From Paenibacillus agilis (GTDB taxonomy: Bacteria > Bacillota > Bacilli > Paenibacillales > Paenibacillaceae): a DNA stretch of 64,000 bases. This document shows, piece after piece, positions 52,092 through 60,982 of the stretch. Numbering within the stretch: position 1 is the stretch's first letter; each line of letters begins with the position of its first letter. Location: NCBI RefSeq assembly GCF_007786455.1, contig NZ_VNJK01000002.1, forward strand, positions 248,001-312,000. Reading direction: 5' to 3'. The notes beneath the pieces were generated by a model. It did not search any database, was not told the DNA's origin, and saw only the letters and a program-made list of their open reading frames with translations. The position numbers and the translations under genes were made by a program.

Positions 52092-54209
52092 CTACTCTAG
52101 CGGTAAGGCTATTTTGTAAAATAGTGCTGCTGCTTCTTGAGTCAACAATGGTTTTGTCGAGAGATAGTTGAAGGCCCCGGTCTTATCCGGTTTCACTTCA
52201 GGACCGAAGAAGCCTCTCGCAACTACAAATGAGACCGCCTCCTGGGCCCACTTATCCGTTTTTCCTGAAAGCTTCACTTCTACCTTTGGCATCCGATATA
52301 AACGCCAAATGATATCTGCCGCTTCTTGACGCGTAATCACTTGATCGGGCTTAAATTGACCATTTTTATAGTAATTCAAGTTAATTAAGTCCAAATCAAC
52401 AGCCGTCTGTATTTCCTTTTCGTAACTATGGAATTTTATATCTTTGAAAATGGACTTGTTCGGGGAATAGCCAGTCTCCGTAAAATCTACGAGGTGTTTG
52501 ATGAACTGTGCTCTAGTCAATGGCTTAGTCGAATGAAAATAAGAACTCCATCTATGCCCCACATTGATCATACTGCTTATCCCATCTGCATATTTTCGAT
52601 ACGGATGCTGCTTCGGGAGATCTGGATATACTCTCGGCTGAGACAACTTACCTGCCCACCCATTGCCATTCATAAATGTTTGGGCATATGTGATTTGGCC
52701 CTCTTTCTCTTTGAATACAAGAGCCTCTCCTCTCTCGTTCAAGAAGAGCATCGGATCAACTTGACGGTACTTTGCAGAGGTACCAATACTATCGCTTACC
52801 GAGAGCGTTCCGTCGGCATTCGCCTTTACTTTTGTAAGCAATATGCCAATACGATAGTCACGATATAGTCCTTCATACTTCCGCAGCTCCTGCAGGGAAG
52901 GTGTTTTAAAGACTGGCTTAGGCCTTGTGTCTGGATAAAATTGATCCATAAATTGTTCTGCAAACGCCATCGTCAATCCATTTGAACGATTAAAGCCTAG
53001 GAATATACCGACGTTTTCGTCTGGGATCATCATCACTAATGCGGAGTAGTTCAGCATGGCTCCTCCTTTAATAGGAACATTGCGGCCATGGAAAATATGT
53101 GGAGCTAGATATTCATACCCGTAGCTCATGTTAGGTATGTCAGGATGAATAGACAGCTGCGGAGTAAGCATTTGTTTCACCGTCTCAGGCTGCAAAATAC
53201 GTTGACCGTCCAACTCACCACCGTTTAGCTTCGCTAGCAGGAATTTGGCCATATCTGCCCCCGTACTTACCATGCCCCCTTCTGGAAGCACCGTTGGCTT
53301 GAGCAGCATATCCGGTATCAACTGGCCATCGCCATCGTAACCTAATGCCTTAAGTCCCTTCAGTTTTGGAGTAAGCACGAAGCTGCTATTGTTCATCCCC
53401 AGCGGTTGAAAAATATGCTTATCTACATAATCTTCGAACAACAGTCCTGATTGCTCCTGAACAATATATCCTTGCAGCATAGAGGCAAAGTTATCATAAC
53501 TGTGAATTTCTCCAGGCTTATACTCTACAAAAACCTCATTACGCATTACATGATCTTTCAGCGGATAATGCTGACCTGACTTCGCGGATTTTGCTCCTAA
53601 AATATCGACATCTGCATATTTCACACCGCTCGAATGGGTAAGTAAGTGCTTCATCGTTAATGGATCTCCCATTTTTCTATGCACTTTCGCTTGCCCCATA
53701 TAGCGGTGGATGTCAGTGTTCAGGTCAATGCTGCCCTGCTCTACGTGCTGCATTACAGCAGTAGCCGTAACGATTTTCGAAACCGAAGCAATGCTGAACA
53801 CAGTCTGTACAGGGTCGACTGGCTTTTTCTTCGCGACATCCGCAAAGCCATATCCTTTCTGAAGCAATACCTCTCCATCTTTCACGACCACAGCAACCGC
53901 ACCAGCCATTTGCTGCTTTACTTCCTCTCTTGAGAAGAAATCATCTGCAAAAGATTGCACAGTTTGTACAGTTAAAGGTGCTGCAGAAGGCTCGCCAGCA
54001 AATGCTGTCTCCATGTGGACGGCACCAAAAGCAGTCGTGCTTATTCCACTAATCATGCGGAATGGATCCATTGATTTTATGCGAGCTACTAAACTTGTAA
54101 CTGATTCCTGATGTGTTCTGTCCTCTGCAGCTAATACCGCTACTGAACCCGCGAGTTGCAAAAGCAGTGAAGTTGTTACCAACAAAATAGAACACTTGAA
54201 TCTTTTCAC
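52092..54209 (-). CDS. Serine hydrolase (class C beta-lactamase fold) with C-terminal SLH repeats, copy 2
   Basis: 705 residues, collinear with copy 1: signal peptide (to about residue 28), Ser142-x-x-Lys145 (ASVSK), Tyr238-x-Asn240 (HSYDN), THSSG, IKGGAMLNYSA, and three SLH modules (LTRAQFIKHLVDF, FKPDQVITRQEAADIIWRLY, PLLTQEAAALFYKI). An extra 25 residues follow the signal peptide. The start is GTG 54209 with GGAGGTG 11 bases upstream. Tandem duplication with copy 1 separated by 148 bases; expressed toward the left. The two-component system starts divergently 194 bases away and may regulate them, which is inference. Confidence 0.9.
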   Translation of the reverse strand: MKRFKCSILLVTTSLLLQLAGSVAVLAAEDRTHQESVTSLVARIKSMDPFRMISGISTTAFGAVHMETAFAGEPSAAPLTVQTVQSFADDFFSREEVKQQMAGAVAVVVKDGEVLLQKGYGFADVAKKKPVDPVQTVFSIASVSKIVTATAVMQHVEQGSIDLNTDIHRYMGQAKVHRKMGDPLTMKHLLTHSSGVKYADVDILGAKSAKSGQHYPLKDHVMRNEVFVEYKPGEIHSYDNFASMLQGYIVQEQSGLLFEDYVDKHIFQPLGMNNSSFVLTPKLKGLKALGYDGDGQLIPDMLLKPTVLPEGGMVSTGADMAKFLLAKLNGGELDGQRILQPETVKQMLTPQLSIHPDIPNMSYGYEYLAPHIFHGRNVPIKGGAMLNYSALVMMIPDENVGIFLGFNRSNGLTMAFAEQFMDQFYPDTRPKPVFKTPSLQELRKYEGLYRDYRIGILLTKVKANADGTLSVSDSIGTSAKYRQVDPMLFLNERGEALVFKEKEGQITYAQTFMNGNGWAGKLSQPRVYPDLPKQHPYRKYADGISSMINVGHRWSSYFHSTKPLTRAQFIKHLVDFTETGYSPNKSIFKDIKFHSYEKEIQTAVDLDLINLNYYKNGQFKPDQVITRQEAADIIWRLYRMPKVEVKLSGKTDKWAQEAVSFVVARGFFGPEVKPDKTGAFNYLSTKPLLTQEAAALFYKIALPLE

Positions 54210-54403
54210 CTTTGCAAAGTCACCTCCATTGGAAATAAGTAAGAGTGTATCTACGTCTACGTCAAATGAACCCTTTATTGGGATTGTACCTTCCCAATCT
54301 TTCCGTCAACTTTCATTATTCTTACATTAATCTTACATAAGAGGAAAAGGGTTCCGCTCGAAGAATGTTTACAGTACGCTAGTAGAGAAAGGAGGAGAAT
54401 GAC

Positions 54404-55117
54404 ATGCCACACACCATTTTAATCGTTGATGACGAGCCGGAAATTATAGAGATGCTGCAATTATTTTTAGAACGGGAATCGTATACAATCGTTGCAGCAA
54501 ATGATGGACAAGAAGCACTGCAACGGCTGCAAGAGCACACTATTGATCTAGCCATTGTGGATATTATGATGCCGAGGATGGACGGTCTCCAATTGCTAAC
54601 AGAGCTGCGCTTGACGAATAAGCTTCCTGTCATTCTTCTATCTGCTAAGAGTGAAGACAGCGATAAAATTGTTGGATTGGGCCTTGGGGCTGATGATTTC
54701 GTCGCCAAACCCTTCAATCCGCTTATCGTTCTTGCCCGCGTGCAAGCACAATTGCGTAGAACGTATACGTTTAATGAAGAAGAAGCTTTGCCATCCATGC
54801 CGCCTACACGTGTGGGCGAACTGACACTGGATCATGACTCTTGTTCACTCTTGAAACGAGGTCAGCTTATTAGCTTAAGCGCGATTGAATATAAACTGCT
54901 TCATATGCTGATGAGTGCACCTGGGCGAGTGTTTACGAAGAAGCAAATTTTCGAACAAGTATGGGGCGAGCACTATATGGCTGATGACAATACCATTATG
55001 GTTCAGATGAGCAGATTGCGGGACAAAGTGGAAGATACGCCAAGAAATCCATTGTATATTAAGACAGTACGTGGACTTGGTTATCGCTTCGCAAAGAGAG
55101 ATGAGCTGCATGCGTAA
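54404..55117 (+). CDS. OmpR-family response regulator
   Basis: 237 residues. Receiver domain with Asp8-Asp9 acidic pocket (IVDDEPE), phospho-acceptor Asp53 (LAIVDIMMPRMDG), Ser/Thr switch (LLSAKSE) and Lys in VAKPFNP; C-terminal OmpR winged helix (SAIEYKLLHMLMSAPGRVFTKKQIFEQVWGEHYMADDNTIMVQMSRLRDKVE). AAAGGAGGAG precedes the ATG. Coupled to the kinase gene by overlap. Divergent from the SLH hydrolase genes. Confidence 0.94.
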   Translation: MPHTILIVDDEPEIIEMLQLFLERESYTIVAANDGQEALQRLQEHTIDLAIVDIMMPRMDGLQLLTELRLTNKLPVILLSAKSEDSDKIVGLGLGADDFVAKPFNPLIVLARVQAQLRRTYTFNEEEALPSMPPTRVGELTLDHDSCSLLKRGQLISLSAIEYKLLHMLMSAPGRVFTKKQIFEQVWGEHYMADDNTIMVQMSRLRDKVEDTPRNPLYIKTVRGLGYRFAKRDELHA

Positions 55118-56603
55118 ACCTAAAAAGCTTAAGGCCAAAAAGCTATTCAGGCGCCTAATTAGCTATTACATATGGTTCTCGATCACGATTACCTGTATCG
55201 CTATCCTCGTCTTCGGTTTCATCATTTTTCGAACAGTCGGTCCCGTTGAAGAAGTGTTGTATCCTGGCATACAAAGTAATGTAATCGTTAAAAGCGATTA
55301 TAAGCAAATCGACGCTTCTTTCATTCAATCAATCGGGGGCTGGGTAGAAATTGTGGATCAAGAACGGCAAGTTGTCCATATCATTGGTGAAAAAAAGGCG
55401 GGACCTATGCAATACGATCGAATGCAATGGCAAAAGCTATTTTATGATAGTAAGACAAAGCCCTACTATGTATCGTCTGCTCCTATTCCAGGTACGAACG
55501 ATCAGCTGTTGGCGGTAGTCTTTATTTCTTCGGAATATGCGATACATGAGCCCCTCCTTCATAAAATGGCAGAGGAAATCAACGCAGATTTTTATCATTC
55601 GCTGCTCATCGGGGTGATTCTTCTCCTTATCTTGTTTATGATAAATTTGTTTATTTATGGGCGCTTGGCATCCAAACGAGTCACCGGACCACTCAAGTCC
55701 ATCTTAGGAGGTCTTCACAGTATTGTGGATGGGCAATACGACAAGCGGCTCCAGTATTCAGGCGATTATGAGCTGCAGCAAATTCAAGATCATTTTAATA
55801 CGATGGCAGAGAAATTAGAGCAGGCCGAGCAAATGAAGCAAGAAATGGAAGCAAGCAAACAGCGGATGCTCACTGGCATTTCACATGATTTGCGGACACC
55901 GATCACGACAATTCAAGGCTATACACAAGCACTGCAGCTGGGGCTTATTGAAACGGAAGAAAAACGACAGCAAGTACTAACAACCATGCTGCAAAAATCA
56001 CAACGTGTCTCTGAATTAATCGATGACTTCTTCGAGCTCTCAAAGTTGGAAAGCTCTGATTATCCGTGTGAGCTAGAGCAAACTGACCTGTCTGAGTTCA
56101 TTCGCGAAGTCGCAGCGGAATATTATCCGCTTTTTGAAGAACAGAAATTTGTATTTAACTATTACATCCCAAGTAAAGCAGTCTCTGTACCTGCGAACAG
56201 CAGATTATTGTACCGAGCGGTATCGAATCTACTGTCGAATTCCATTCGATACAACCCTCCAGGTACAACCGTGTCGATATTGCTGAATGTCATGCCCTTA
56301 GAGGTGCTTATTCGCGTCGAGGATAATGGTGTGGGCATTCCGGAAGAGCTGCGGACTACCATATTTGATGCTTTCTCACGAGGCGACCGTGCTCGTAAGA
56401 GCGATGGCGGTACGGGCTTAGGCCTTACGATTGCAAAGCATATCGTTGAGAAGCATAACGGAGAAATTAAACTGCAAAGTGTCGCCGGAAAAACAGTATT
56501 TGATATATGGCTACCGGCGCAGCAAACGATGCGAACTACAGAGAAATTAGTGAATAGGGCCGCTCAAAGAAAGCCCCAGGACTGTCTGCGAATAGGCAAA
56601 TAG
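55110..56603 (+). CDS. Sensor histidine kinase (HAMP-HisKA type)
   Basis: 497 residues. Two membrane helices (about 22-42 and 164-184) enclose an extracytosolic sensor of about 120 residues; HAMP near 185-240; His259 in GISHDLRTPITTIQGY; ATP domain NLLSNSIRYNP, DNGVGIPEE, GTGLGLTIAKHIVEKHNG. Start either ATG 55110 or 55101; both overlap the regulator gene's end and have purine-rich sequence (AAAGAGAG) nearby. Cognate partner of the response regulator. Signal unknown. Confidence 0.92.
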   Translation: MRKPKKLKAKKLFRRLISYYIWFSITITCIAILVFGFIIFRTVGPVEEVLYPGIQSNVIVKSDYKQIDASFIQSIGGWVEIVDQERQVVHIIGEKKAGPMQYDRMQWQKLFYDSKTKPYYVSSAPIPGTNDQLLAVVFISSEYAIHEPLLHKMAEEINADFYHSLLIGVILLLILFMINLFIYGRLASKRVTGPLKSILGGLHSIVDGQYDKRLQYSGDYELQQIQDHFNTMAEKLEQAEQMKQEMEASKQRMLTGISHDLRTPITTIQGYTQALQLGLIETEEKRQQVLTTMLQKSQRVSELIDDFFELSKLESSDYPCELEQTDLSEFIREVAAEYYPLFEEQKFVFNYYIPSKAVSVPANSRLLYRAVSNLLSNSIRYNPPGTTVSILLNVMPLEVLIRVEDNGVGIPEELRTTIFDAFSRGDRARKSDGGTGLGLTIAKHIVEKHNGEIKLQSVAGKTVFDIWLPAQQTMRTTEKLVNRAAQRKPQDCLRIGK

Positions 56604-56604
56604 A

Positions 56605-56650
56605 GAAAGCCCCTGTTCATCTTTTCTAGGAAAGGAAAACAGGGGCTTTA
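56605..56650. terminator. Bidirectional terminator
   Basis: AAAGCCCCTGTT pairs with AACAGGGGCTTT, between the kinase gene and the converging permease gene. Confidence 0.85.
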
Positions 56651-56703
56651 TGCAGCGGTCTAGTCTAATGGAAGACTGTACTACTACATGCTCTTGCTTA
56701 TTA

Positions 56704-58125
56704 CTAGCGCTTGCGTCTTGCCATAATTGGCAAAATAAGACCAAGGCCAAGCAATGCGAACGGTGTTATGATATTCAGTCCGAATTGGAAGTACCACTCG
56801 CTCGTGAACATAGGTACTTTCGGGAACATCCCCATTAAGCACGCGAATGCCGTAAACACGAAGCACCATAGGCCAATTGCGAAACCAACTTTATTGTTTT
56901 TCACAAACTTATAATCAGAAATGAACTTATCCGATAGCTTCATCAATGCCATGAACGCCAAGAAGACGAACAAGTAACGAAGCGGCATTACGATAGAATT
57001 TAAGTCTAGCAGCCAGTTGAACAACGTATTCATATTACCGATACCGAATGCCGGCACCATAATAAGGATACCAACCAATATCGCTGTCATAAGATAGCCG
57101 TTCACTGGTGTACCACGCTTATTCGTCTTGAGCAAAGCACGCGGCACATAGCGATCATCCGAATCAGAAAGCAATACTTTAAGCGGTGCATCAATGGAAA
57201 ATGCCAACGCAGAAATTTGCGCCAACGTATTCGCCAAAGCGTATAGAATCATGAGCACGTTACCAATGCCGTAGTACTCGCCAAGAATTTGGAACGCATA
57301 GTATTGACCATTCATTTTCAAGTCATCAGGGATATTGTTCGAGTCGAACATCATACCCATTGCAAATGAACCGAGAAGTGCGCATACTGCAACCATAATT
57401 GCCAACACAAGCATACCACGCGGGAATTCCTTCGTTGGATTATGCGTGTTATTTACATAAGGAGAGATTTTCTCCGCTCCACCCACCGCAAACACGAGCA
57501 TAGACAATGTCGTGAAGTAAGCAAAGTTGAACTCTGGAATAAAGGATGATACCGACATATCTGCTGTCGCTACTTGAACCCCTGTCAGCATCGGCGCTGT
57601 CACAGCAAGTGCAATGTACAAGAGAGACATGACGAACACGGAAATACCTGCTATCGTACCGATACGCTTCAGTGAAGAAATACCGCGAGATGCGATCCAC
57701 AAGAAGAACAAGAAAATAAGCAGCGTAATCGTTTGCAGGATGACGGGAGAAAATTCTTTTACCAGCGTCCCCTCGCCTGTAGCTGCCCAACCGAGTGCGA
57801 TTACGATCGCCTGCGGCTTCTGTGCCAAATAAGGAATGTGTACGACCCAGTAGGTCCAAGCTGCAAAGTACGCAAGGTTAGCACCCATCGTTTCTTTAAT
57901 CCAGCTGCTAACGCCGCCTTTTCCATCCTTAAAAGTGGAACCAAGCTGTCCGACCATTAGCGCGTATGGAATAAAGTACAACGCGATAATAAGAATCCAC
58001 GAGGTGATGACACTTAAGCCTTGGTTCGCATAGTTATTCACGACATTACCGAATCCCCATACGGATACGAAGGCCATGAGCGCGATGTTATACCATCGCA
58101 ACTTTTTTGCGTCGTTGTCAATCAT
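56704..58125 (-). CDS. APC-family amino acid permease (YjeM-type)
   Basis: 473 residues, 12 membrane segments, opening KKLRWYNIALMAFVSVWGFGNVVNNYANQGL with the Gly-rich helix 1 unwinding region and DGKGGVSSWIKETMG, as in the YjeM / glutamate-GABA antiporter branch. Substrate amino acid not deducible. AAGGGAG lies 11 bases before the ATG. Preceded by a 372-base gap, where a CACCTACAGGTG hairpin before CTTTTTT may act in the leader. Confidence 0.87.
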   Translation of the reverse strand: MIDNDAKKLRWYNIALMAFVSVWGFGNVVNNYANQGLSVITSWILIIALYFIPYALMVGQLGSTFKDGKGGVSSWIKETMGANLAYFAAWTYWVVHIPYLAQKPQAIVIALGWAATGEGTLVKEFSPVILQTITLLIFLFFLWIASRGISSLKRIGTIAGISVFVMSLLYIALAVTAPMLTGVQVATADMSVSSFIPEFNFAYFTTLSMLVFAVGGAEKISPYVNNTHNPTKEFPRGMLVLAIMVAVCALLGSFAMGMMFDSNNIPDDLKMNGQYYAFQILGEYYGIGNVLMILYALANTLAQISALAFSIDAPLKVLLSDSDDRYVPRALLKTNKRGTPVNGYLMTAILVGILIMVPAFGIGNMNTLFNWLLDLNSIVMPLRYLFVFLAFMALMKLSDKFISDYKFVKNNKVGFAIGLWCFVFTAFACLMGMFPKVPMFTSEWYFQFGLNIITPFALLGLGLILPIMARRKR

Positions 58126-58435
58126 TGATGTCCAAGCTCCCTTTCTTTCTGTTAATCTAAGTTGTTATTTTGAATTGGCGTATCCTGTACATGTACGTGC
58201 ATAAGCATGTAAAAAAGAGGCTGCACCTGTAGGTGTAACACAGTAGCGTCCACTCCATTATTTCATAAAATCATAGAAAACAATGTATGGAATTACATAT
58301 ACAAGATGTGCTTATATCAGTATACTCCTACCTTTTCAACAACCCTAGCGGAAATAGTATCCTCTTATTGGTATATTAAGGTGATAGATGGTACACAAGG
58401 CTCCGCTCTCGCTGCAGATATCTCTTACCCTTGTA
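58126..58435. other. Divergent intergenic region, partly structured
   Basis: Holds the upstream region of the permease gene; a short CACC-TACA-GGTG hairpin followed by CAGCCTCTTTTTT on the minus strand (about 58212-58237) may be a leader terminator. No riboswitch class recognised. Confidence 0.35.
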
Positions 58436-58454
58436 ATTGATAATGATTATCAAT
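58436..58454 (+). promoter_or_regulatory. Fur box upstream of the heme monooxygenase gene
   Basis: ATTGATAATGATTATCAAT is a near-perfect 19-base palindrome matching the Fur consensus GATAATGATTATCATTATC. It lies about 45 bases before the start codon. Confidence 0.9.
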
Positions 58455-58497
58455 ATAATAGGTATATGTTGTCATTATAATCGGGGAGTGTGTACTT

Positions 58498-58839
58498 ATG
58501 TTTATCGAGACGAAGACGATCGTTGTAAAAGAAGGCTTTTCCCAGCAAATTGTAGATCATTTTACAGGACCGGGCATTATCGAGCATTCTCCAGGGTTTA
58601 TCGATCTCAGTGTTCTAGTGAAACGAGTTCGTCGCGGTGACGAAGAAATTATCGTGCTAATCCGTTGGGAGTCAGAAGCTGCTTGGAAAGGCTGGGAGAC
58701 GAGCGAAGCTCATATCGAGGGACATCGTCAAAGCCGTGGCAAACCTAAGCCGGACTATGTGATCAGCTCCGCACACGCGACCTATGATGTGAAATCCTCT
58801 AAAGGCCCTGCTGTGAAAACCGAAGCGGTAGAGCATTAA
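58498..58839 (+). CDS. Heme-degrading monooxygenase-like protein (HmoA/IsdG family)
   Basis: 113 residues with the antibiotic-biosynthesis-monooxygenase fold: FIETKTIVVKEGFSQQIVDHFTGPGIIEHSPGFIDLSVLVKR, VLIRWESEAAWKGWETSEAHIEGHRQSRGKPKPDYV; the conserved His of the heme site is in SEAHIEGHR and the Trp residues in WESEAAWKGW. These enzymes open heme to free iron. The strong Fur box upstream agrees with iron-starvation expression. GGGGAG nine bases before ATG. Monocistronic. Confidence 0.9.
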   Translation: MFIETKTIVVKEGFSQQIVDHFTGPGIIEHSPGFIDLSVLVKRVRRGDEEIIVLIRWESEAAWKGWETSEAHIEGHRQSRGKPKPDYVISSAHATYDVKSSKGPAVKTEAVEH

Positions 58840-58896
58840 TTTTTAGTAAATTATTTGTTTAAATGCAGATGAAAATAGAAACGTTTGAAATGTTAG

Positions 58897-58984
58897 AGAG
58901 GCTGCTCCTATGAGGCATGGTACTTTTAGAAGGTTAGATTATACTAACTTTCAGATTACTGTGCCCTAAGAGACAGCCTCTTTC
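58897..58984 (+). terminator. Long structured hairpin after the heme monooxygenase gene
   Basis: AGAGGCTG and CAGCCTCT arms enclose 70 bases with an inner hairpin GGTTAG/CTAACTT; followed by TTTCGG. Confidence 0.5.
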
Positions 58985-59046
58985 GGTATAATGCTATGAT
59001 TTTGGTGCATATTCATCATGACAAGAAACCATTTCATCATGTATTA

Positions 59047-59223
59047 GGACAATTATGCAGTTATTTAATCTGAAAATAGGCTTATTTGAGCTATTATAGG
59101 CAAAAATACATTTATTTCGGCTCTTTTTTCCTCTCAGGCGCCTAATTGAGAAAAATAAATGCAGTTTTGTCCTTATCTAACGCGAAATGATAGTTTCGAA
59201 TGAAAATAACTGCACTTTTGTCC
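59047..59223. repeat. Palindrome-ended intergenic repeat, family B, copy 2
   Basis: 177 bases. Left end GGACAATTATGCAGTTATTT and right end AAATAACTGCACTTTTGTCC are inverted repeats (17 of 20). Middle motif AAATGCAGTTTTGTCCTTAT repeats the right end. Direct copy of 42627-42803 at roughly 75 percent identity by eye. Fills the gap between the heme monooxygenase and serS genes. Confidence 0.85.
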
Positions 59224-59273
59224 AAGTCATCCTGTTATATCCGCTCAAGTGAAAGAATTGGCAAACGTCATAA

Positions 59274-60557
59274 CTATTGTGGCGGCGCCAAGTAAGCCAA
59301 CCCATTCATATATGGGCGCAGCGCTTGCGGAACGTGTATGCCTCCATCCTCATCCTGATGGTTCTCCAACAGTGGAATCAAGATGCGCGGCGTAGCAACG
59401 GCCGTATTGTTCAGTGTATAAGCAAACTTCAATTGTCCCTCTGCATCTCGATAACGAATACCCGACCGCCGTGCTTGGAAGTCCAGCAAATTCGACGACG
59501 AATGCGTTTCGCCATATGCTTGCCGACTAGGCATCCACGTCTCTATATCGAACTGCTTGTATGTCTTCTGCGCCATATCACCTGTACACACCGCCATCAT
59601 CCGATAGGGAAGCTCTAACAGCTGTACGATTTCCTCCGCATGCGCCGTAATCTCCTGATGCAGCTGCTCTGCTAACGCTCGATCCGCCTCACAAATGACG
59701 ACCTGCTCCACTTTTGCAAATTGATGCACTCGATATAGTCCATGCACATCCTTACCCGCCGAGCCTACTTCACTGCGAAAACAAGTCGATACGGCTGCCA
59801 AGCGAATCGGCTCACTCACATCTACAACTTCATTGCTGTAATAAGCAACCAGTGGCACCTCCGAAGTCCCCACTAACCATTGATCCTCATCCACAATTGC
59901 ATACGACTGATCCTGTCCTGTTGGAAAGAAGCCTGTATTCATCATGGCAGCTGTTCGTGCCATCAGCGGCACCTCGAGCGGTGTAAAGCCACGCTTCATG
60001 AGCAGATCCAGTGCTAGCTGCTGTACCGCACGATGAAGCAGAACCCCCGCTCCTTTTAAATAATAATGACGGGTTCCCGCTGTCTTCACTCCTCGAGGAA
60101 TATCAATCATCTCATGCAGTTCACCAAGCTCGATATGATCCCGCGGTTTGAACGTTGGCGCTTCAGGAGTTCCTACTCGCTTCACTTCCACATTGTCCGC
60201 ATCCGAGCGTCCATGAGGCGTATCTGGCGAAACAATATTAGGCACATACAGCATTCCTTCGTTCAACTTAATCCGCACTTGCTCAAGTTCTTCCTCCAGC
60301 GTCGACAAGCGCTCATTCATCGCTCTTACCTGGTGTTTCACCTGCTCCGCTTGGATATGCTCTCCGTTCTGAATAAGCATGCCCACACGCTTGGATTGCT
60401 CATTGCGCTGCTGGCGCAGCACCTCTACCTGTTGAAGCAACTCTCGCCTTTCTACATCCAAATCCAGTAGCTGTGCAATATCAATATTTATCCCTTTCAG
60501 CCCCGCTACTTGCTGCACCTCATTCGCATTCATTCGTAACCATTGCAGATCCAACAT
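59274..60557 (-). CDS. serS: Serine--tRNA ligase
   Basis: 427 residues. N-terminal coiled-coil arm (about residues 30-100, RRELLQQVEVLRQQRNEQSKRV) and a class II catalytic domain with motif 2 (TCFRSEVGSAGKDVHGLYRVHQF) and motif 3 (NTAVATPRILIPLLENHQ). Charges tRNA-Ser. The ATG 60557 follows AAGGAG by ten bases; the frame is open further upstream into the T-box leader but is not translated. Controlled by a T-box. Confidence 0.95.
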   Translation of the reverse strand: MLDLQWLRMNANEVQQVAGLKGINIDIAQLLDLDVERRELLQQVEVLRQQRNEQSKRVGMLIQNGEHIQAEQVKHQVRAMNERLSTLEEELEQVRIKLNEGMLYVPNIVSPDTPHGRSDADNVEVKRVGTPEAPTFKPRDHIELGELHEMIDIPRGVKTAGTRHYYLKGAGVLLHRAVQQLALDLLMKRGFTPLEVPLMARTAAMMNTGFFPTGQDQSYAIVDEDQWLVGTSEVPLVAYYSNEVVDVSEPIRLAAVSTCFRSEVGSAGKDVHGLYRVHQFAKVEQVVICEADRALAEQLHQEITAHAEEIVQLLELPYRMMAVCTGDMAQKTYKQFDIETWMPSRQAYGETHSSSNLLDFQARRSGIRYRDAEGQLKFAYTLNNTAVATPRILIPLLENHQDEDGGIHVPQALRPYMNGLAYLAPPQ

Positions 60558-60584
60558 ACACCGCACACTCCTTCTCTTGTTGTG

Positions 60585-60803
60585 TAAAAAACAAAAAGAG
60601 CCCTCATCCGTATGGGACGAGGAGCTCTCTGCTCGCGGTGCCACCCAACTTGACCGAACTCGTTACAGTTCGATCCTCTTTGGTTCCGCGATAACGGGCG
60701 GGCCCGGTTAACTTAGGGGAATGCTGTACCCTACTGGTCAGCTCCCTTAACGAAAACGCCTCCGAGTTGGATGCTCTTCACTGGCGAATGGTCGTGTTTA
60801 TTT
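60585..60803 (-). ncRNA. T-box leader of serS
   Basis: The T-box core GGGTGGCACCGCG lies at 60646-60634 (minus strand). Its TGGC pairs with GCCA, which fits the G73 discriminator of tRNA-Ser. A terminator AGAGCTCCTCGTCC / GGATGAGGGCTCT with TTTTTG follows at about 60626-60588, and the stem I region includes GGGAGCTGACCAGTAGG and CAGCATTCCC. The specifier codon was not resolved; UCC in CATTCCCC or UCG in AACTCGG are candidates. Confidence 0.9.
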
Positions 60804-60809
60804 TGAGTG

Positions 60810-60839
60810 AGTATAACAGATTTGCTTGAAACAAATCAA
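60810..60839 (-). promoter_or_regulatory. Promoter of the serS T-box transcript
   Basis: TTGATT, 18 bases, TATACT on the minus strand, just before the T-box leader. Confidence 0.65.
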
Positions 60840-60982
60840 GTGCATCTTGCCCACAACGTATCGTGCTTTCATTTTGTTGCTTTGATGCTGACACTTTGCT
60901 TCAAGAGATTTCATCTAGTGATTACATCTAGAGTTCTGCGCCTGGAGTTTTGATTCTAGTGATTGCTTCTAAAGTTTGGCTT

